In this document: one piece after another, positions 1 through 7,159 of the stretch | Layout of the letters: each line of letters begins with the position of its first letter | Numbering within the stretch: position 1 is the first letter of the stretch | NCBI GenBank assembly: GCA_003022255.1 | Contig: PXPA01000001.1 | Coordinates: forward strand, 1 to 16,284 | Source: Parcubacteria group bacterium SW_6_46_9 | GTDB taxonomy: Bacteria > Patescibacteriota > Minisyncoccia > Phycocordibacterales > SW-6-46-9 | DNA length: 16,284 bases | Direction of reading: 5' to 3' | Notes under the pieces: generated by a model | Told to the model about the DNA's origin: nothing | Seen by the model: only the letters and a program-made list of their open reading frames with translations | Database searches by the model: none | Program-made: the position numbers and the translations under genes

Positions 1-112
1 TATGCTGGTGCTTACGCGAAGGGGATACACCCGTTTCCATTCCGAACACGGAAGTTAAGTCCTTCAGCACCGATGATAGCCATTTAGGTAAAAGTAGGTC
101 GGCGCCAGCATA
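1..112 (+). rRNA. rrf: 5S ribosomal RNA, complete
   Basis: The first bases (TATGCTGG) pair with the last (CCAGCATA at 105-112), forming 5S helix I. Between them lie the typical 5S strings CCGAACACGGAAGTTAAG (about 42-59) and CACCGATGATAGCC (68-81), and the 3' segment GTAGGTCGGCGCC (94-106). The length of about 112 nt is normal. The gene sits exactly at the window edge, so the rest of an rRNA operon (23S) is probably just to the left. It is followed by partial copies of its own 3' half. Confidence 0.95.
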
Positions 113-140
113 TAGTATTTAATTCAAGTTTCTACTACAG

Positions 141-202
141 GGTTACGTCCGTCAGCACCGATGACCCCGTAGAGTCGCCTCGCTCCCACGGGGCAAGTAG
201 CT
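141..202 (+). repeat. 5S-like 3'-domain fragment 1
   Basis: The string TCAGCACCGATGA at 152-164 is identical to 64-76 of the real 5S, and the bases just before it (GGTTACGTCCG) resemble GAAGTTAAGTCCT of the 5S. It continues into a stem CCCCGT (165-170)/ACGGGG (188-193) where 5S helix IV should be, then AAGTAG. The 5' half of a 5S is absent. It reads as a decayed or recombined partial 5S copy; a functional RNA is possible but unproven. Confidence 0.55.
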
Positions 203-230
203 CAACAGCAGGTTTTTGTTGGCAAAAGTT

Positions 231-283
231 TACCCCGTGAATTGAACGTAGTGAAATATATACGGGGTAGGTCGCCGCCGGGA
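231..283 (+). repeat. 5S-like 3'-domain fragment 2
   Basis: A perfect 8-bp stem TACCCCGT (231-238)/ACGGGGTA (262-269) is followed directly by GTAGGTCGCCGCC (267-279), which matches the 5S 3' segment at 94-106 at 12 of 13 positions. A small hairpin-like CAACAGCAGGTTTTTGTTG (203-221) precedes it. The 5' half of 5S is missing. Confidence 0.5.
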
Positions 284-326
284 CTTAAGATTTAACGAAG
301 AAGCTTTGTTGATACAAAAGAAAGCC

Positions 327-379
327 TGCCACGTGGATTGAGTGAAGCGAAATCTTTAAGTGGTAGGTCGCCGCCAGCA
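327..379 (+). repeat. 5S-like 3'-domain fragment 3
   Basis: Built like fragment 2: a stem TGCCAC (327-332)/GTGGTA (360-365), an inner ATTGAGTGAAGCGAAAT resembling ATTGAACGTAGTGAAAT of fragment 2, then GTAGGTCGCCGCCAGCA (363-379), which matches the 5S end at 94-110 with one difference. The stem bases differ from those of fragment 2 while pairing is kept. Confidence 0.5.
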
Positions 380-441
380 ACGCTTTGGAGATTTTGTTGT
401 AATCTGTATCGGCTTTATCTGTTAATTAACCCAGAAAACAA

Positions 442-1056
442 TCACCCTTCAAAGCAGTAAATAAAATCCACATTAGCATCTTGCAAGCTTCCATTTCCTC
501 CCCCTCCTACATAATTCGATACTTCATTTAGATCTTCCAATTCTCCGGCGTCGTTGCTTGATTCGAAGTTATTTATACCAAAGCAAGCTTTTTTAGTGCC
601 AGTGTTATCTATATCATCCCATCCGTAGTAGAACTCACTGTCACCGTCTTGGTCTGTGAGATTGGAGCAATCCACACTTTCCGATGGGTCTGTCGGCATG
701 CTTTGTAGATAGTCTCCACTAATAAGATCCTGATAGATATCTGTAGTGTCACAATTTTTACTTACCGGCCAATTTGAATGACTGTCCATTCCCGGCCACC
801 CCCCTTTATCATTACGGTACTGGTTTATAGCTGTCCGCAACTGCCGAAAATCCTGGTACCGGCGTGTATCTCGAGCACTTTCTCGAGCACCGGACAGGCT
901 TGCCAGTATCACACTAGAAAGCAAGCTGATAATAGCTATAACAACAAGTAGTTCGATGAGAGTAAAGCCTGGCTCACCGCTTTCGTTAGAATCTAGAGAG
1001 ATGAGGGTCTTAACTGGATTGTGTTTTTCGGTGGCATATGCATGGAAACCACTCAT
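442..1056 (-). CDS. Type IV prepilin-like protein (pilin 1)
   Basis: 204 aa. It has the prepilin peptidase site and hydrophobic N-terminal helix: GEPG then FTLIELLVVIAII, followed by ASLSGARESARDTRR and the start of a globular domain (QLRTAINQYRNDKGGWPG). Prepilins of this kind are cut after the Gly, N-methylated and assembled into an inner-membrane-anchored filament. The leader before the Gly is long (about 30 aa) compared with about 11 aa in its paralogue at 1478-1963; no later ATG precedes the cleavage site, so the start at 1056 is the best available. No clear ribosome-binding site is seen. It is the last gene of a duplicated cassette on the minus strand and is separated from the previous gene by a structured repeat. 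Which pilin class it belongs to (major, minor, pseudopilin) cannot be told. Confidence 0.88.
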   Translation of the reverse strand: MSGFHAYATEKHNPVKTLISLDSNESGEPGFTLIELLVVIAIISLLSSVILASLSGARESARDTRRYQDFRQLRTAINQYRNDKGGWPGMDSHSNWPVSKNCDTTDIYQDLISGDYLQSMPTDPSESVDCSNLTDQDGDSEFYYGWDDIDNTGTKKACFGINNFESSNDAGELEDLNEVSNYVGGGGNGSLQDANVDFIYCFEG

Positions 1057-1105
1057 ATTTTAGTTTTGGCACTTACTTAGTAAAACTGTACACAGCACAA
1101 AATAC

Positions 1106-1243
1106 GGACATGCTGTAACTGAGTGAGCCCAGCCGTACTTTCACTGCCTATTGTTGTAGGAGAAGTATTGTGTGTGGAAAGCATATCACCCTCTATTATC
1201 CCTGGGGTTTTAAATGAAAGTACAGCTGGGCGAACGCCCGTTA
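1106..1243 (-). repeat. Structured intergenic element, copy 1
   Basis: Read on the minus strand it begins at the TAA stop codon of the preceding gene (TAACGGGCGTTCGC, 1243 to 1230). It continues with a 15-position stem (1215-1229 with 1129-1143; one position is G-U on the minus strand but C-A on the plus strand) and ends GCTCACTCAGTTACAGCAT (1128 to 1110). TAAC at the start can pair with GTTA near the end. Both flanks recur almost unchanged at 13098-13244. Inside is about 70 nt of weak secondary structure, including a small CCTA/TAGG hairpin. Confidence 0.6.
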
Positions 1244-1438
1244 AAGTAGCAACTGCACCCAAAAGTAAAGGCTAACAACAAAAGCAATAACACCGACAGT
1301 TATCATTCCCTTCCGAGCCATCTCTCGGCTAACATCAAACGTGTCCTGGAGCCAACCGGTTATTCCTTCGGTTTCTTCGTTTGGGCGTGATTGATTATTC
1401 TGTTGTCTGCTTTCGTCATTAAAATTAACATTTGGCAT
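1241..1438 (-). CDS. Small single-pass membrane protein, MPxxxF family (copy 1)
   Basis: 65 aa starting MPNVNF. Polar, Asn/Gln/Glu-rich N-terminal part, then TGWLQDTFDVSREMARKG, then one hydrophobic segment of about 20 residues that runs to the C-terminus (VGVIAFVVSLYFWVQLLL). An upstream ATG at 1456 would add six residues, but the paralogue at 1982-2233 begins MPDIQF, which fixes the start at 1438. It precedes a prepilin, as its paralogue does, so a role with the pilus (assembly, anchoring) is an inference from position only. I do not recognise the family. The stop codon is the first three bases of structured element copy 1. Confidence 0.65.
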   Translation of the reverse strand: MPNVNFNDESRQQNNQSRPNEETEGITGWLQDTFDVSREMARKGMITVGVIAFVVSLYFWVQLLL

Positions 1439-1477
1439 ACAATTTGATAATAACATTAATATTTGATAGTCAATACA

Positions 1478-1963
1478 TCAATGACACCAACTCGTGAAAC
1501 CTTCAATCGATCCTCCACAAACTCCCCAGACACCTCCGTCTTCTAACTGGGCCCGGAAGTAGTACCCTTGATCGCCATCGTTTGATGGTTCCCATCGGTA
1601 GTAATGATTTTCATTATTAATTGGGTCCACTGGTAGTGTTGACATGTAACCACCACCAACAAGTTCTTGATAAAACTGCGAGCTTTGATCCCAGCCGTCT
1701 TCTGGCGGGTTAGCCGGACAACCCTGAATGCTGCTGTCACAATAACCATCCTCTCCGGGGTATTTACCATTTTCATTATAAAATTTTTCTAGAGCGGTTT
1801 TTACTTGACGCATATCTTGTTTGCGTCTCGTATCGCGAGCGCTTTCACGAGCTCCGCTTAAGGATGCCAGCACACTGCTTGAAAGTAGACCGATTATTGC
1901 AATCACAACCAAAAGTTCAATAAGCGTGAACCCATACTCTCTGTGTGCATTCTGTTTTTTCAT
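1478..1963 (-). CDS. Type IV prepilin-like protein (pilin 2)
   Basis: 161 aa. Short basic leader MKKQNAHREYG, cleavage after that Gly, then FTLIELLVVIAIIGLLSSSVLASL as the transmembrane/assembly helix and SGARESARDTRRKQDMRQ. The pattern ALEKFYNENGKYPG is the usual start of the globular part in GspG/PulG-type (pseudo)pilins. Several Cys (for example GYCDS, QGCPA, GVCGG, SWCH) could form disulfides outside the membrane. The N-terminal 45 residues are nearly the same as those of pilin 1, while the C-terminal domains differ. It lies 18 bp after the small membrane gene at 1982-2233. It ends in TGA. Confidence 0.92.
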   Translation of the reverse strand: MKKQNAHREYGFTLIELLVVIAIIGLLSSSVLASLSGARESARDTRRKQDMRQVKTALEKFYNENGKYPGEDGYCDSSIQGCPANPPEDGWDQSSQFYQELVGGGYMSTLPVDPINNENHYYRWEPSNDGDQGYYFRAQLEDGGVWGVCGGSIEGFTSWCH

Positions 1964-1981
1964 TTTTCATTTCAGCGATAA

Positions 1982-2233
1982 TTAAATCTCTTGGGGCAGT
2001 GAAGTATTATCTTCAGTCTGGTGGCCCGGACTTCCGCCCGGCCCACTTGTGGCATTTACAAATAGAGCTATAGATATGATTATAACCACAGCAACAAACA
2101 CAACAACCACTTTTTGCCCCTGCTTTTTGTCGCTGATGAAAGGCACATTACGTAGTACCCGCTGAACTATGAAACTGGTGCTTTCATCCCCCTTTGGCCT
2201 TTCAGTCTCGCTTTTAAACTGGATATCGGGCAT
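1982..2233 (-). CDS. Small single-pass membrane protein, MPxxxF family (copy 2)
   Basis: 83 aa. MPDIQF start, a charged cytoplasm-like stretch (SETERPKGDEST, then VQRVLRNVPFISDKKQGQK), one strong membrane helix (about residues 42-62, KVVVVFVAVVIIISIALFV) and a short polar Gly/Pro-rich tail. The first six residues and the layout match the 65-aa protein at 1241-1438, and both are followed by a prepilin. Probable first gene of the minus-strand pilin operon; it diverges from the operon that starts at 2309. Function unknown. Confidence 0.7.
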   Translation of the reverse strand: MPDIQFKSETERPKGDESTSFIVQRVLRNVPFISDKKQGQKVVVVFVAVVIIISIALFVNATSGPGGSPGHQTEDNTSLPQEI

Positions 2234-2295
2234 TTGATTTTATCCTAACATATACGTGGACATGAGTATGTATAGATTCAGTTACACAAAGGCGT

Positions 2296-2301
2296 TATAA
2301 T
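2296..2301 (+). promoter_or_regulatory. -10 box of the VWA-rodA-folD operon
   Basis: A perfect TATAAT at 2296-2301 ends seven bases before the ATG at 2309. A transcript starting at the usual distance would begin at or next to the start codon, that is, a leaderless mRNA. No good -35 box is visible at 17 bp, and there is no Shine-Dalgarno sequence. Confidence 0.55.
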
Positions 2302-2308
2302 AAGACTA

Positions 2309-3670
2309 ATGCACTGGCGAACGAGACGAAAATTATCGTATACAGCAATCGCTCTGTTACCACTTTTGGTGCTGGCCGGAGTGTTATATTACGCGCTTGC
2401 GTTTTCAGCACCTACATGCTCGGACGGTACGCAGAATGGCGATGAAACCGGCGTCGATTGCGGCGGTAGTTGTGAGCAGATTTGTCAAAACAATCTAAGC
2501 TCCGTGCAAATTGATTGGTCGCAGTCATTCAATGTCTCTGATGATATCTACAATGCAGCTGCGTACATTTCTAACCCCAATCCAGCACTGGAGGCGCGGT
2601 CGGCACCCTATCGTTTTCGGCTGTATGACAAGGATAATCTGCTGATAGCAGAGCGGAGCGGTAACATGCTGATTCCGCCGCAACCAACTACAGTTGCTTT
2701 TGAGCCGGGCATTCAAACTGACGGCCGGATGGTTGACCGCACCGAGTTTTCTTTTACAGAAAGCCCGTTTTGGGAAGAAAGCGAGCGCACTGATGTCCGG
2801 CTTCCAACTGCAAATAAAACGCTGTCCGGGGCCACCTCATCCAGCCCGCGGCTGACGTTTGATGTTCGTAACAGATCTGTTTTTGATTACACGAGTATTC
2901 AGATGGCCGGAATTGTTTTTGATGGAACCAATCAGCCGGTGCATGTATCACAGACACGTTTTGATACACTACCCGCCCAGTCCGCAAAGACCGGTATTCT
3001 CACGTGGCGGAAGCCGTTCCCTACTCGCGAGGTTGCCTGCAGTGTTCCCTCGGACACAATGCTTCTGCTTGATCGATCAGGGAGCATGAACGAGGTATCT
3101 GCATCGCCGCCGCAGCCGTTCACATCAGTTAAAAACGCTGCCGGTGATTTTGTTGATCTGCTGGGCAGTGAAGCGCGCTCGGGATTAGTTACGTTTGCCA
3201 CAAAAGCGGAAGTTAACCAACTTATAACCGACAATCACGCAAACACCAGAACAGCAGTTGATCAGATGTACATCCGCCCGCAGGATGAAACCGGCTTCAC
3301 GAACATCGGTGCGGCAGTTCAGTTGGGCCGCCAACAACTTGCTGAGTCGAGTAACCCAAACCGGGAAAAGGTGATGATTATACTTACTGACGGGAAGGCG
3401 AATGCCCCGAAAGATCCGGGCGGTGAGGTTTTCGCTCGGCAGCAGGTTGCTCAGGCGAAACAGGCAGGAATAACCGTCTATACAATCGGACTCAGTGACC
3501 AAGTAAACCAGTCGTTTCTTTCTTCGCTTGCGTCCAGCCCGGATAATTATCTGCAAGCCGCTGACCGTACAGCCTTAACTGATGTCTACGAACAAATTCA
3601 CAATGACCTTTGCAAGCAGGCACCATTTATCACGGAAATAATTCCTACACATTACGAAATTGCCGATTAA
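2309..3670 (+). CDS. Membrane-anchored von Willebrand factor A domain protein
   Basis: 453 aa. N-terminal membrane segment (about residues 12-33), then a compact Cys-rich motif CSDGTQNGDETGVDCGGSC (about 38-56) placed just outside the membrane, then an immunoglobulin-like region of unknown fold (about 65-240). The von Willebrand A domain (about 248-440) has a full MIDAS metal site: D255-x-S257-x-S259, T331 (GFTNIG) and D361 (LTDGKA). Such domains bind protein ligands through a divalent metal, so this is probably a cell-surface binding or envelope-organising protein. It is the first gene of an operon with rodA, which starts two bases after its stop. The ligand cannot be inferred. The Cys motif is often seen in surface proteins of CPR bacteria (general knowledge, not searched). 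Confidence 0.85.
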   Translation: MHWRTRRKLSYTAIALLPLLVLAGVLYYALAFSAPTCSDGTQNGDETGVDCGGSCEQICQNNLSSVQIDWSQSFNVSDDIYNAAAYISNPNPALEARSAPYRFRLYDKDNLLIAERSGNMLIPPQPTTVAFEPGIQTDGRMVDRTEFSFTESPFWEESERTDVRLPTANKTLSGATSSSPRLTFDVRNRSVFDYTSIQMAGIVFDGTNQPVHVSQTRFDTLPAQSAKTGILTWRKPFPTREVACSVPSDTMLLLDRSGSMNEVSASPPQPFTSVKNAAGDFVDLLGSEARSGLVTFATKAEVNQLITDNHANTRTAVDQMYIRPQDETGFTNIGAAVQLGRQQLAESSNPNREKVMIILTDGKANAPKDPGGEVFARQQVAQAKQAGITVYTIGLSDQVNQSFLSSLASSPDNYLQAADRTALTDVYEQIHNDLCKQAPFITEIIPTHYEIAD

Positions 3671-3672
3671 TC

Positions 3673-4767
3673 ATGATCTCATCTCACGATAGTTCGGGAC
3701 TGCAACGTGTCGACTGGGTGCTAATGCTTGCCCTGCTGCCAATTTTAGCCGCCGGACTGGTAACTATTCACTCGTTTGGTCCGGAATCAACGTTGTTGTA
3801 TCGTCAGTTACTGTGGGTCGGTGTTAGTTTTTTAGGCTTCTTTGCTGCCACCTTGGGCAGTTACCAGTTTTTGCGCCGGCGGGGTGTTGCCGTTTTTTTA
3901 TTTGTGGGCACGATTGTCGCCTTACTTTTAGTTGCCGTTGCCGGCTCATCCTCTGGTGGCGCCCAAAGCTGGATTAATCTTGGTGGGCTCAGCATTCAGC
4001 CGTCAGCCCCGGCAAAACTCATCCTGATTGCGGTGCTGGCGAAGTATTTTGACCGCCGACATGCCTTGATGCATAACTTTCGGCACGTACTTGTTTCTGG
4101 TGTGTATACGGCGCTGATTAGCGGTATTGTCTTGCTACAGCCGGATTTTGGGTCAGCCATGATCATAGCCTTAATTTGGTTTGGCATGGTAATTGTTGCC
4201 GGCATACCGTTCCGGCATATTCTATCCGTTCTGGTAATCGGTGCGCTGTCTTTGGGGTTGTTGTGGATGTTTATCTTTACCGCTGAACAAAAAGAGCGGA
4301 TTACCACTTTTGTTAACCCTGATACGAACATTCAGCAGGCCGGATACAATGCCAACCAGGCAATGATTGCTGTTGGCTCCGGCCAGATTTTGGGCAAGGG
4401 TGTTGGGTATGGCACACAATCGCGGCTGGAGTTTTTACCCGAGTACGAAACCGACTTTGTACTGGCTGCCTTTTCTGAGGAGTGGGGCTTTGTCGGGGTG
4501 TGCCTACTTTTACTGCTTTACGGGATTGTCTTCTGGCGTATTTATCGGCTAGCCCGAACCGGAGAAACAAGTTTTGAGCGGCTGTTTGGGGCTGGGGTGT
4601 TTGTGTATCTACTGAGTGACTTGGCGATTCATACCGGTGTTAACACCGGCTTGCTGCCAATTACCGGCACAACGATGCCGTTTATGTCTTACGGGGGCAG
4701 CCATTTGGTCACTGAGTTTCTCGCCTTAGGTGTATTGATGGGCATGCAACGCTTACCGAATGTATAA
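3673..4767 (+). CDS. rodA: RodA/FtsW-type SEDS peptidoglycan polymerase
   Basis: 364 aa from the ATG at 3673 (an upstream in-frame ATG at 3610 lies within the VWA gene and is rejected). About ten hydrophobic helices. Family signatures are present: QSWINLGGLSIQPSAPAKL, LLQPDFGSAMI, then GSGQILGKGVGYGTQSRLEFLPEYETDF with FSEEWGF, and near the C-terminus TGTTMPFMSYGGSHL. The GTQS...LEFLPE wording and the short C-terminus favour RodA (elongation) over FtsW. SEDS proteins polymerise lipid II glycan strands with a class B PBP partner; no PBP is in the window. Two bases separate it from the VWA gene and seven from the following epimerase gene, so translation is probably coupled. Confidence 0.93.
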   Translation: MISSHDSSGLQRVDWVLMLALLPILAAGLVTIHSFGPESTLLYRQLLWVGVSFLGFFAATLGSYQFLRRRGVAVFLFVGTIVALLLVAVAGSSSGGAQSWINLGGLSIQPSAPAKLILIAVLAKYFDRRHALMHNFRHVLVSGVYTALISGIVLLQPDFGSAMIIALIWFGMVIVAGIPFRHILSVLVIGALSLGLLWMFIFTAEQKERITTFVNPDTNIQQAGYNANQAMIAVGSGQILGKGVGYGTQSRLEFLPEYETDFVLAAFSEEWGFVGVCLLLLLYGIVFWRIYRLARTGETSFERLFGAGVFVYLLSDLAIHTGVNTGLLPITGTTMPFMSYGGSHLVTEFLALGVLMGMQRLPNV

Positions 4768-4774
4768 TTGACGT

Positions 4775-5848
4775 ATGAGTAAAGACAAGAAAACTGTTTT
4801 TATAACCGGTGGAGCTGGGTATGTTGGTAGTATGCTTGCAAATGTGTTGACGGGTAGGGAAGACATTGAAAAAGTTATTTTGCTGGACAAAGAAACGAAA
4901 CCGGAGACTGTTCCCAGAAGCGAGAAAATCACGTTTTTGTGTAAAAATGTGCTTGATGATTGGAGAGATCGGGTAGCACGCTTTAGGCCGGATGTCGTTG
5001 TCCATGCCGCCTGGCAGATTCGGGAGATGTACTGGGAGCGGGATAAACAGTACCGCTGGAATATTGAAGGGGCAAAAAAGGTCTTTTCCTTTGCGTTTAA
5101 CCAAAGGTCAGTTGATCAGCTGATACATTTTTCCACAGTAGCCGCCTACGGTGCCGATGCTTCTAACAAGCGCAGTCACCGATTTACCGAGTCAGATAAC
5201 TTACGAAAAAGCGGATACAGCTATGCCGACGAAAAGTTACAATCAGAAAGGATATTACGTCAGATGCACGAGGCTCACAGCGACTCATCGCAAGCAGGTA
5301 CAGAGGTTGCGGTGCTTCGGCCAGCATCGATTACCGGTCCGTGGGGGCGGGGAATCCGTGATAAGTTCGGGCTGCAAGCGGCGCTTTCCGGTCAACTTGA
5401 CGCCAGCAAATCGTTCTGGTACTGGCTGATTGATCGGCTGCTTTTTTTTACGCCGGTAACCAAAAAATGGGCTCGGCAGTTTGTACACGAAGATGATGTG
5501 ATAAACGTTGTGCTTACACTGATATCTCAAGGCTTGCCGGATGATTTTGGTACGTATAATTTAGCCCCTCCGGGTCCGGTTGTAACCGGAGAGGATATGG
5601 CCGAAGTGGTCGGAAAACCGGCTGCAACAATTTCGCCACAGTTAATTCGGTTTGTGTTCTTTTGGGTGCGCCATCTATCCCTTGGAAAAATTCCTACGTC
5701 AGCCGGCAGTTGGAAGACCTACTCATACCCAATTATTGTTGACGGGTCAAAGGTAACAAAGGATCTCGGTTACGAGTATGACTATGACGCCCACGGGGCT
5801 TTCACGGACAATTCCGGACGCTTTACTGGGCGGACGAAATCCGCCTAA
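4775..5848 (+). CDS. NAD-dependent epimerase/dehydratase (extended SDR)
   Basis: 357 aa. Rossmann start TVFITGGAGYVGSML with the GxxGxxG nucleotide-binding loop (about residues 12-18), DVVVHAAW at the end of beta-4, a Ser/Thr catalytic region (HFSTVAAYG) and the catalytic YxxxK pair Y150-x3-K154 (YADEK). RPASITGPWG and RQFVHEDDVINVV are typical of extended SDRs acting on nucleotide sugars. Its place between rodA and a sugar-phosphate transferase suggests a role in making a cell-surface glycan precursor; the exact sugar is not determined. It could also act on a non-sugar substrate, as some extended SDRs do. Confidence 0.87.
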   Translation: MSKDKKTVFITGGAGYVGSMLANVLTGREDIEKVILLDKETKPETVPRSEKITFLCKNVLDDWRDRVARFRPDVVVHAAWQIREMYWERDKQYRWNIEGAKKVFSFAFNQRSVDQLIHFSTVAAYGADASNKRSHRFTESDNLRKSGYSYADEKLQSERILRQMHEAHSDSSQAGTEVAVLRPASITGPWGRGIRDKFGLQAALSGQLDASKSFWYWLIDRLLFFTPVTKKWARQFVHEDDVINVVLTLISQGLPDDFGTYNLAPPGPVVTGEDMAEVVGKPAATISPQLIRFVFFWVRHLSLGKIPTSAGSWKTYSYPIIVDGSKVTKDLGYEYDYDAHGAFTDNSGRFTGRTKSA

Positions 5849-5853
5849 GACAG

Positions 5854-5881
5854 TTGACAATACAAAAAAACACTGTACACT
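5854..5881 (+). promoter_or_regulatory. Internal promoter before the glycosylphosphotransferase
   Basis: TTGACA (5854-5859), 16-bp spacer, TACACT (5876-5881); the ATG follows at 5893. A perfect -35 box with a 4-of-6 -10 box explains why the in-frame TTG at 5854 looks like a start codon: it is more likely the -35 element. The leader would be only a few bases long. Confidence 0.5.
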
Positions 5882-5892
5882 TTGAAGTGTCT

Positions 5893-7155
5893 ATGCGCAG
5901 CTACACAAAACCGCTGTTTCTTCTGTTGGGAGACCTAGCAATATTTACGGCGTCACTGCCGTTGATGTTAACTGTTCGGTACGCGGAAGTGCCGAGCACG
6001 GATCTTTTTGTTCAACACGCTGAGCCGTTTGCGGTGTTATTTGTTGTCTGGATTCTGGTGTTTTTTATTGCCGGATTATACGAACGACACACACTGATTT
6101 TGAAAAATACACTTACTTCTCGGCTTTTCAACGCCCAGATTGCCAATATTGTTATTGCGGTGTTTTTCTTTTATTTGATTCCCTACTTTGGCATTACCCC
6201 GAAGACCAATCTGTTTATTTATCTGCTTGTCTCTTTAGGGTTAATTCTTTTGTGGCGTCTGGCAGCTTTGAAACTACTGTCGTCACAAACACAAAAGAAA
6301 GCATTACTCGTTGCCACAGCCAAAAAAACGGCTGACTTACGGGAAGCTACGGAAAACGGTCAGTTCGGGTTTACATTTCTCAAAAAGCTGGACCCGGGAT
6401 CAATCGAAAAACATACGTTACGAGAAAAAATCCGTGACTGTGTCAACAAAAGAAATGTGGAGTATGTCGTGGCTGATTTCAGCTCCGGAGCATTGAGCCA
6501 GTCGATAGCGTCCTTGCATCGCCAGTTGTATCCGCAGGTCTATTTTGTTGATTTAACTGATGTGTACGAAAACACTATCAAGCGGTTTCCGCTTTCTCTG
6601 GTAACCGATGAGTGGTGTTTTCGGTATCTGTCCGTATACCCACACCAGATTTATGACTTTCTCAAACGGATTATGGATGTGGTCGTTGCCGGCCTGCTTC
6701 TCATACCTTCTATACTAATATTCCCGTTTGTAGCCTTAGCAATTAAACTTGAAGACGGCGGCCCGGTATTTATCGCCCAACAGCGTATTGGATTTGATGG
6801 GCAGTTAATTACGATGTATAAGTTTCGTAGCATGACCACAAACGATGATGGTAAGTGGCTGGAAGAGGAAGACAGTCGTGTCACCACAGTCGGCGGCTTC
6901 CTGCGTAAAAGCCGTATTGATGAACTGCCGCAGCTGTGGAATGTTTTGCGTGGAGACTTATCTTTGGTTGGCCCTAGGCCGGATATTATCGGGCTGTGGG
7001 AGGAACTGCATGAGGATATTCCTTACTATGAGGTGCGGACGCTTGTCCGGCCCGGACTTTCCGGTTGGGCACAAATCAACCAGGACGAGCCACCACAATC
7101 ACTGCTCTCCGCACAATTGCCACGCTTTTGTCGCGGGCCGGCCGATAAGCCCTGA
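5893..7155 (+). CDS. Polyprenyl-phosphate glycosylphosphotransferase, C-terminus frameshifted
   Basis: Up to 420 aa from the ATG at 5893. The N-terminal half has four to five membrane helices, then a nucleotide-binding-like region. The C-terminal half is the bacterial sugar transferase catalytic domain (PF02397 type): a membrane helix after RIMDVVVAGLLLIP, KFRSM at K310, the catalytic D343-E344 pair (SRIDELPQLWN), LVGPRPD and RPGLSGWAQIN. These enzymes move a sugar-1-phosphate from a nucleotide sugar to undecaprenyl phosphate, starting a surface glycan. After GWAQINQ the reading frame gives an atypical tail ending at 7155, while another frame (codon starts at 7083, 7086 and so on) gives TALRTIATLLSRAGR and TAA at 7146-7148, a normal family ending. 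About 30 codons containing the usual YDLYYIKHRS-like segment are missing. The core is clear; intactness is doubtful. Confidence 0.82.
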   Translation: MRSYTKPLFLLLGDLAIFTASLPLMLTVRYAEVPSTDLFVQHAEPFAVLFVVWILVFFIAGLYERHTLILKNTLTSRLFNAQIANIVIAVFFFYLIPYFGITPKTNLFIYLLVSLGLILLWRLAALKLLSSQTQKKALLVATAKKTADLREATENGQFGFTFLKKLDPGSIEKHTLREKIRDCVNKRNVEYVVADFSSGALSQSIASLHRQLYPQVYFVDLTDVYENTIKRFPLSLVTDEWCFRYLSVYPHQIYDFLKRIMDVVVAGLLLIPSILIFPFVALAIKLEDGGPVFIAQQRIGFDGQLITMYKFRSMTTNDDGKWLEEEDSRVTTVGGFLRKSRIDELPQLWNVLRGDLSLVGPRPDIIGLWEELHEDIPYYEVRTLVRPGLSGWAQINQDEPPQSLLSAQLPRFCRGPADKP

Positions 7156-7159
7156 TAAT

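Noticed and set aside
5854..5892. TTG start giving 13 more residues for the glycosylphosphotransferase
   Set aside because: The TTG is part of a TTGACA -35 box with a -10 box at the right spacing, and MRSYTKPLF from 5893 is a more natural start before the first membrane helix.
6845..7159. Long N-terminal extension of FolD in the same frame
   Set aside because: This stretch lies in a different frame of the glycosylphosphotransferase gene and has no FolD-like sequence; MIKVDGKTIQ from 7160 is the normal FolD start.
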